The notes beneath the pieces were generated by a model. It had not been told where the DNA came from. It made no database searches and saw only the letters and a list, made by a program, of their open reading frames with translations. The position numbers and the translations under genes are program-made. A stretch of DNA of 64,000 nt from Planococcus maitriensis (GTDB lineage: Bacteria > Bacillota > Bacilli > Bacillales_A > Planococcaceae): contig NZ_QLZQ01000001.1 in assembly GCF_003289925.1 (NCBI RefSeq), forward strand, positions 744,001 through 808,000, in the 5' to 3' direction. Below are positions 59,408-64,000 of this stretch, one piece after another. Numbering within the stretch: position 1 is the first letter of the stretch; every line of letters starts with the position of its first letter.

Positions 59408-60073
59408 ATGAGAAAAATCGTCAAGCAGCCGACATTGGCTGAACAGGCATATGAATCCATAAAACGAATGATCATCACTGGGGAGTTGAAGCCTGGAGAA
59501 GAATTGCCGGAAGAAAAGCTTGCAGCAGAGCTGGGCATCAGCCGGACGCCTTTACGTGAGGCGCTGAAAAGACTCGCTGTTGATGCGCTTATCGAGTTGA
59601 GGAAAACAAAACCGGCGCTTGTCGCCAAATTTACCCACCAGGACGTCAAGGAAATCATGGAGCTCAGGAGATTGCTTGAGATTTACGGGATTGAAGGGTT
59701 ATCGAAAGCAGATCAACAGCATGTCTTAAAGGAATTGCGTTTTGCCCATGAACGACAGTGGGAAGCGATTCAAGCGCATGATTTTGCGGAATTCATGGAT
59801 TGGGATCAATGGTTCCATGACCAGTTCTATGAATACCATCCGAACAAACGCTTGCGTGATTTGATCCACGCAGTGAATACAGGAGGCAGCCGTGCATTTT
59901 TGCTGCTGTCGAGAAAAGTATTCGATAGTGCAGTGATCGCCCATCGGGAACACGGGACCATCATAGAAGCATTGGAACAAGGGGATTTGGGAAAGGCGAA
60001 AAAACAATTGGCTACCCACCTCGAAAATATCGAGGACAGGCTGCTGAAATACATTTCACAGGAGGAACTATGA
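59408..60073 (+). CDS. GntR family regulator, FCD (FadR) subfamily
   Basis: Transcription factor of 221 residues: winged helix-turn-helix (about 10-75) with AYESIKRMIITGELKPGEEL, EEKLAAELGISRTPLREALK and a C-terminal FCD domain (about 85-210) whose metal/carboxylate-binding His and Asp residues include DWDQWFHDQFYEY and HREHGTIIEALEQGD. FCD proteins usually sense organic acids. It directs the DctPQM transporter, whose first gene overlaps its stop by ATGA, and very likely the divergent FAD oxidase. Strong promoter and overlapping operator at 59329-59375. Confidence 0.9.
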   Translation: MRKIVKQPTLAEQAYESIKRMIITGELKPGEELPEEKLAAELGISRTPLREALKRLAVDALIELRKTKPALVAKFTHQDVKEIMELRRLLEIYGIEGLSKADQQHVLKELRFAHERQWEAIQAHDFAEFMDWDQWFHDQFYEYHPNKRLRDLIHAVNTGGSRAFLLLSRKVFDSAVIAHREHGTIIEALEQGDLGKAKKQLATHLENIEDRLLKYISQEEL

Positions 60074-61095
60074 AAAAACTTACAGGACTAATTTTACTTA
60101 TGCTGGTATTGATCCTTGCTGCTTGCGGCCGCCCGGACAGCAGCGGTTCGTCTAGTGAAGAAGGCGGGGATGGCGAAACCTATACAATCCGCCTTGCGCA
60201 CTTGGTGCCGGAAGAGCAGTCATCCCATGTAGCGGCAGTCGACTTTAAAGAAAAACTGGAATCCGAATCCGACGGGCGCATCAAAGTGGAACTGTATCCG
60301 AACGGGCAGCTTTACGGGTCTGACCGCGAAGCGATCGAAGCGGTACAGCTCGGCAATATCGAAATGACCATTCCGGCAGTAGCTGCGATGGCGTCATTCA
60401 ACGAGAAGTTCCAGGTATTCGATTTGCCGTTCTTGTTCAATAACAACGAAGCGGCGTACAAAGCGCTTGATGGGGAACTGGGCCAGGAATTGATGGCTGA
60501 CCTTGAAAGCAATGGATTAAAAGGGCTTGTCTTCGGTGAAAACGGCTTCCGCCACGTGTCCAATAATGAGGGGCCGATCGAGAAACCGGAGGATATGGAA
60601 GGCTTGAAGATGCGTACCCTTGAGAGCCCGCTTCATACCGATACATTCAACGCATTCGGCGCCAACGCTTCGCCATTTGCATTCGGTGAATTGTACACAG
60701 CCTTGCAGCAAGGCACATACGATGCAATGGATTGCCCGATTTCGCTTTACTACACGAATAAATTCTACGAAGTGCAGGATTACCTGACGTTGACAGGTCA
60801 TGTCTATGCAGCGACTTCGCTTCTCATGAACGATGATTTCTACAACAGCCTGCCTGAAGATTTGCAGGAGTTGCTGATGGAAGCGTCTGAAGAGTTCCGC
60901 GACCAACAGCGTGAACTGGCTCAACAGCAAGACACCGAGTTCATGGAGCAACTGGAAGCGGAAGGCATGCAGATCAATGACTTGACCGACGAACAGCGCG
61001 ACGCATTCCGCGAAGCGGCAGCACCGGTTTATGAAAAATACGAAGGGCAGATCGGGGCAGACTTGATCGACCGTGCACTTGAGGCGAATAACTGA
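60070..61095 (+). CDS. dctP: TRAP transporter solute-binding lipoprotein DctP
   Basis: Substrate-binding protein of a DctP-type TRAP transporter (341 residues). Signal peptide with lipobox LAAC (Cys19). Family motifs: YTIRLAHLVPEEQSSHVAA, the PNGQLYGSDREAIEAVQLGNI stretch, and the carboxylate-binding Arg in EGLKMRTLES. It should bind a C4-dicarboxylate or 2-hydroxyacid that the FAD oxidase can use. Starts inside the gntR stop (ATGA). Followed by a hairpin that may lower expression of the membrane subunits relative to this receptor. Confidence 0.9.
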   Translation: MKKLTGLILLMLVLILAACGRPDSSGSSSEEGGDGETYTIRLAHLVPEEQSSHVAAVDFKEKLESESDGRIKVELYPNGQLYGSDREAIEAVQLGNIEMTIPAVAAMASFNEKFQVFDLPFLFNNNEAAYKALDGELGQELMADLESNGLKGLVFGENGFRHVSNNEGPIEKPEDMEGLKMRTLESPLHTDTFNAFGANASPFAFGELYTALQQGTYDAMDCPISLYYTNKFYEVQDYLTLTGHVYAATSLLMNDDFYNSLPEDLQELLMEASEEFRDQQRELAQQQDTEFMEQLEAEGMQINDLTDEQRDAFREAAAPVYEKYEGQIGADLIDRALEANN

Positions 61096-61111
61096 GCGAT
61101 GACAGATGAAA

Positions 61112-61145
61112 AATCAAGGACGTGGTTCCTTGGTTTTTCTTTTTA
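61112..61145 (+). terminator. Intra-operon hairpin (partial terminator)
   Basis: CAAGGA / TCCTTG stem followed by a T-rich stretch between dctP and dctQ; a likely way to make more binding protein than permease. Confidence 0.6.
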
Positions 61146-61160
61146 GAAAGGAAGATTCTG

Positions 61161-61655
61161 ATGATGAAGAAATTCGCGAAAGCAGAAGAAGCATTATTGG
61201 TGCTGACGCTTGTTGCGATGGTCGCCTTGATCTTCGGCCAGGTGGTCGGGCGCTATGTATTCTCCAACGCGCCGAGCTGGACGGAAGAAATGGCGCGCTA
61301 TATCCATATTTTCCAAGTATGGATCGGCGCAAGCTATGCAGTGAAGCTGCGTGAGCATATCCGTGTGGAAGCTTTCATTACACGGTTCCAAGGGCTCCCT
61401 AGAAAGATCCTGGAAACCATTTCCTTGACTGTTTGGTTTGCGATGGCTTTATTCCTGGCGTATTTCGGCACGATTCTGGTCATGCAAAGTTTATCCAACG
61501 GTCAAGTGACGCCTGCCATGCAGTTGCCGATGTGGATCCCGTTCTTGGCGATTCCAATCGGCGGCATCGGGATGTGCATACGTTTGATTGTGCAATTGCG
61601 CCAAATCTGGAAAGGTGATTACGAAATGCATAAAGACGGGGGTGTCCAGGCATGA
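61161..61655 (+). CDS. dctQ: TRAP transporter small permease DctQ
   Basis: A 164-residue membrane protein with four helices and the DctQ pattern: VGRYVFSNAPSWTEEMARYI, QVWIGASYAVKLREHIRVEAF and MQLPMWIPFLAIPIGGIGM. It pairs with DctM to form the sodium-driven permease. ATG 61161 (a second ATG follows at once) has GAAAGGAAG upstream. It overlaps dctM by four bases. Confidence 0.9.
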   Translation: MMKKFAKAEEALLVLTLVAMVALIFGQVVGRYVFSNAPSWTEEMARYIHIFQVWIGASYAVKLREHIRVEAFITRFQGLPRKILETISLTVWFAMALFLAYFGTILVMQSLSNGQVTPAMQLPMWIPFLAIPIGGIGMCIRLIVQLRQIWKGDYEMHKDGGVQA

Positions 61656-62941
61656 CAATCGCCCTGTTATTCGGTACTTTATTTGTCTGTTTATTGATTG
61701 GCGTGCCGATCGCCATCGCACTCGGCGTATCGGCGCTGACAGCCATTTATTTCGGGACGACGATGCCACTGAGCATCATTACGCAAAAAGCGTTTACTTC
61801 GCTGGATTCATTCCCGCTGCTGGCGATTCCGTTCTTCATGCTTGCTGGCGTCTTGATGGGCAAGGGCGGCGTCTCGAAACGCTTGTTGAACCTGGCTTCT
61901 GCGATGGTCGGCTGGATGACGGGCGGGCTCAGCATGGTGACGATCGTTGCCTGCATGTTCTTCGCCGCGATCTCCGGCTCCGGCCCAGCGACCGTTGCGG
62001 CGATCGGAGGCTTCATGATTCCCGCGATGGTGGCACGGAAATACAGCGGCGGTTTCGCTTCCGCCATAGCGGCGTCTGCCGGGTCGATCGGGGTCATGAT
62101 CCCGCCGAGTATCCCGTTCGTATTGTATGGGGTCATCGGCAGCGTCTCCGTCGGCAGCATGTTTTTGGCCGGTATTCTGCCGGGGCTGTTGGTCGGTGCG
62201 GCGTTGATGCTGACGGCCTATTTGATTTCGAAAAAGCGCGGCTATAAACCGGAACCCGGCAAAGAATCGGAGTTTCATTTAAAGGATGTCGGAAAAGCGT
62301 TCTGGGATGCCAAATGGGCGCTGCTTATCCCGGTCATTATCCTTGGCGGCATCTACGGCGGGGTGTTCTCGCCGACAGAAGCGGCAGTTGTCGCAGTAGT
62401 GTATGCCATCATTATTGGTAAATTCGTCTATAAGGAACTTACATGGACAGGCTTATATGAAAGTTTCCGTGAAACGATTGTCATCAATGCAACGACGATG
62501 ATCATCATCGGATTGTCGGTTTCGTTTGCTTATTTCATGACCATCCAGCAAATACCGGGTGAGATTTCCGATTATTTGACGGCTTTATCGACCAATCCAT
62601 TCGTTATTCTGCTCGCAATTAATGTATTATTGCTCGTAGTGGGCATGTTTATCGACACGATTTCAGCGCTTGTCGTGCTGACGCCAATCTTGCTTCCGAT
62701 TGTGACAGAAGTGGGCGTGGACCCTGTCCATTTCGGCGTCGTGCTTGTTGCGAACTTGGCGATCGGCTTTGTCACGCCCCCACTCGGCGTCAATTTATTT
62801 GTCGCTTCGAGTGTGGGCGGCGTCAAGTTCGAGCGAATCGCTTATGCGGTCCTGCCATTCTTATTCACAATGATAATCTGTTTGCTGGTTATCACGTTCG
62901 TCCCGCAGCTCTCCCTATGGCTGCCAGGTCTTTATGAATAA
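61652..62941 (+). CDS. dctM: TRAP transporter large permease DctM
   Basis: A 429-residue polytopic protein (about 12 helices), the transport channel subunit. Family marks: GVPIAIALGVSAL, LLAIPFFMLAGVLMGKGGVSKRLL, SGSGPATVAAIGGFMIPAM, IMIPPSIPFVLYGVIG and the late FVTPPLGVNLFVASSVGG. Together with DctQ and DctP it takes up a carboxylate driven by sodium. Overlaps dctQ by ATGA; the aminotransferase gene starts 35 bases after its stop, and no terminator separates them, so it may be in the same operon. Confidence 0.93.
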   Translation: MTIALLFGTLFVCLLIGVPIAIALGVSALTAIYFGTTMPLSIITQKAFTSLDSFPLLAIPFFMLAGVLMGKGGVSKRLLNLASAMVGWMTGGLSMVTIVACMFFAAISGSGPATVAAIGGFMIPAMVARKYSGGFASAIAASAGSIGVMIPPSIPFVLYGVIGSVSVGSMFLAGILPGLLVGAALMLTAYLISKKRGYKPEPGKESEFHLKDVGKAFWDAKWALLIPVIILGGIYGGVFSPTEAAVVAVVYAIIIGKFVYKELTWTGLYESFRETIVINATTMIIIGLSVSFAYFMTIQQIPGEISDYLTALSTNPFVILLAINVLLLVVGMFIDTISALVVLTPILLPIVTEVGVDPVHFGVVLVANLAIGFVTPPLGVNLFVASSVGGVKFERIAYAVLPFLFTMIICLLVITFVPQLSLWLPGLYE

Positions 62942-62976
62942 GGGCTATTTCTAATTTAAGAAAGGTTGTTTTTTCT

Positions 62977-64000
62977 ATGAGCATGACAATTAACAAACGG
63001 GCGGAGTCGATTGTCTTCTCAGGCATTCGCCAATTCGCCAACCAAATGGTGGATTATCCGGATGCGGTCAATTTGACGGTCGGCCAGCCGGATTTCCCGA
63101 CACCCGATGCGGTCAAGCAGGCAGGCATCGACGCCATCCGCAATAACCAGACCAATTACACGCATAACGCGGGCGTCCTCGAACTGCGCCAGGCCATCCA
63201 GTCTTTTTTCAAGGACAGCTACGGCTTGTCTTACCGGACAGAAGATGAAATCATCGTCACGAATGGCGCAAGTGAAGGATTGGATTCCGTATTCCGGACG
63301 ATACTGGAAGAAGGCGATGAAGTCATCCTGCCGGCACCGACTTATTCCGGCTATGGGCCATTAGTGGAACTATGCGGCGGCAAAGTCGTCTACTTGGATA
63401 CATCGGATACCGGCTTCAAACCGGATCCGCAAGCGCTCGAGCAATTGATCAATGAGCGGACCAAGGCGGTGTTGATGAACTTTCCATCAAACCCGACAGG
63501 CGTCACGATGACGATGGATGAACTATCCGCTTTAAAAGAAGTCTTCGAACGCCATGAATTGTATATCGTGACAGACGAAATTTACAGTGAAAACACATTT
63601 GGCGGAACCCATTGCACATTTGCCTGCTTCGAGAGCTTGCGCGACAAAACGGTTCTCATCCATGGCTTATCGAAATCCCATTCGATGACAGGGTGGCGCA
63701 TCGGCTATATCCTGGGGCCTGCGGAATTGATGGAACATGTCTTGAAAGTGCATCAATACAACGCAATTTGCGCTTCCGCCCCGGCCCAGTACGCCGCAAT
63801 TGAAGCATTGACGAACCAGCGGCACGTGCCGGCGGAAATGAACAAAGCCTATATCGAGCGCCGGGATTTCGTTTATGAGCGCTTGAAGGGGATGGGCATT
63901 GATGTCATCAAGCCGAACGGGGCTTTCTATATTTTCCCTTCGATTGAAAAATTCGGGCTGCCTTCCTATGAATTTGCTATCCGTTTGTTGAAAGAAGGCG
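62977..64000 (+). CDS. Class I/II aminotransferase (PatA-like), partial
   Basis: PLP-dependent aminotransferase cut by the window end; 341 codons are present. The sequence MTINKRAESIVFSGIRQFAN and LTVGQPDFPTP, the NYTHNAGVLELRQAI segment, NFPSNPTG, DEIYSE and the PLP lysine in HGLSKSHSMTGWRIGY place it with aspartate/aromatic aminotransferases of fold type I, close to PatA. The missing part is about 40-50 residues of the C-terminus. AAAGG lies 11 bases before ATG 62977. Next to the TRAP operon; may convert an amino-acid or 2-oxoacid related to the transported compound. Confidence 0.87.
   Translation, partial: MSMTINKRAESIVFSGIRQFANQMVDYPDAVNLTVGQPDFPTPDAVKQAGIDAIRNNQTNYTHNAGVLELRQAIQSFFKDSYGLSYRTEDEIIVTNGASEGLDSVFRTILEEGDEVILPAPTYSGYGPLVELCGGKVVYLDTSDTGFKPDPQALEQLINERTKAVLMNFPSNPTGVTMTMDELSALKEVFERHELYIVTDEIYSENTFGGTHCTFACFESLRDKTVLIHGLSKSHSMTGWRIGYILGPAELMEHVLKVHQYNAICASAPAQYAAIEALTNQRHVPAEMNKAYIERRDFVYERLKGMGIDVIKPNGAFYIFPSIEKFGLPSYEFAIRLLKEG

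Noticed and set aside
1..64000. tRNA, rRNA, CRISPR array, prophage or insertion sequence
   Set aside because: No cloverleaf or rRNA-like segment, no array of short repeats with spacers, and no transposase or phage gene was seen on either strand.

Overview
This 64 kb window is chromosomal DNA of a low-to-mid GC Gram-positive bacterium of the order Bacillales. The evidence is strong AGGAGG-type ribosome binding sites, many intrinsic terminators, an S-box (SAM-I) leader on a metIC operon, lipobox lipoproteins, a KinB-like sensor kinase, a YhfH-family mini-protein and a CapB/CpsD-type tyrosine kinase. Gene content and base composition fit Planococcaceae (Planococcus-like), but that is inference because there is no rRNA or other taxonomic marker. 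I found no rRNA, tRNA, CRISPR array, prophage or intact insertion sequence.

Layout. 0-9 kb: DUF4126 membrane protein, LysM polysaccharide deacetylase, a small sigma factor beside a 5TM-LYT histidine kinase, UV endonuclease UvsE, SRPBCC and NRDE proteins, and a PAS-GGDEF diguanylate cyclase. 9-20 kb: a very large hybrid kinase (7TMR-DISM, two kinase cores around a receiver) and an OmpR-type regulator, followed by a compact surface-polysaccharide locus (DUF4870, Wzz-like, tyrosine kinase, CapD/PglF-like dehydratase, PaaK/CapK-like protein, DegT aminotransferase) that has no glycosyltransferase. 20-26 kb: YeiH-type transporter, a VTC polyphosphate polymerase/DUF4956 pair behind an OmpR/PhoB-type promoter, a lipoprotein, a hydroxyacyl-CoA dehydrogenase and malic enzyme. 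26-29 kb: metI-metC under an S-box.

29.4-31.4 kb: a tightly coupled four-gene operon holding an ABM/heme-monooxygenase-like protein, a helical unknown, a stand-alone B12-binding protein with the CarH-type W-x9-EH motif, and a STAS protein. I read this as a candidate B12 (possibly light) sensor feeding a stressosome-like output; it is the most novel-looking system here. 31.5-34 kb: czcD, arsR and arsC, with no arsenite pump. 34-41 kb: Nudix, HIT, an amidohydrolase broken by one stop codon, phosphatases, a flavin monooxygenase, a tandem-repeat small protein and a beta-lactamase-like hydrolase. 41-49 kb: an amino-acid ABC importer, pyroglutamyl peptidase and an ABC-2 exporter.

49-54 kb: the glyoxylate bypass (aceA-aceB) divergent from a LytTR regulator, with a perfect palindrome made of two LytTR-like half-sites between them; then a degenerate M50-like membrane protein behind a promoter/terminator leader that may be a regulatory RNA. 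54-64 kb: LysM protein, Trm11-like methyltransferase, CPBP protease, and a carboxylate-use region (FAD-linked 2-hydroxyacid oxidase divergent from a GntR/FCD regulator and a DctPQM TRAP transporter). The window ends inside an aminotransferase gene. A hairpin-forming interspersed repeat is present in two copies near 38.8 and 49.0 kb.
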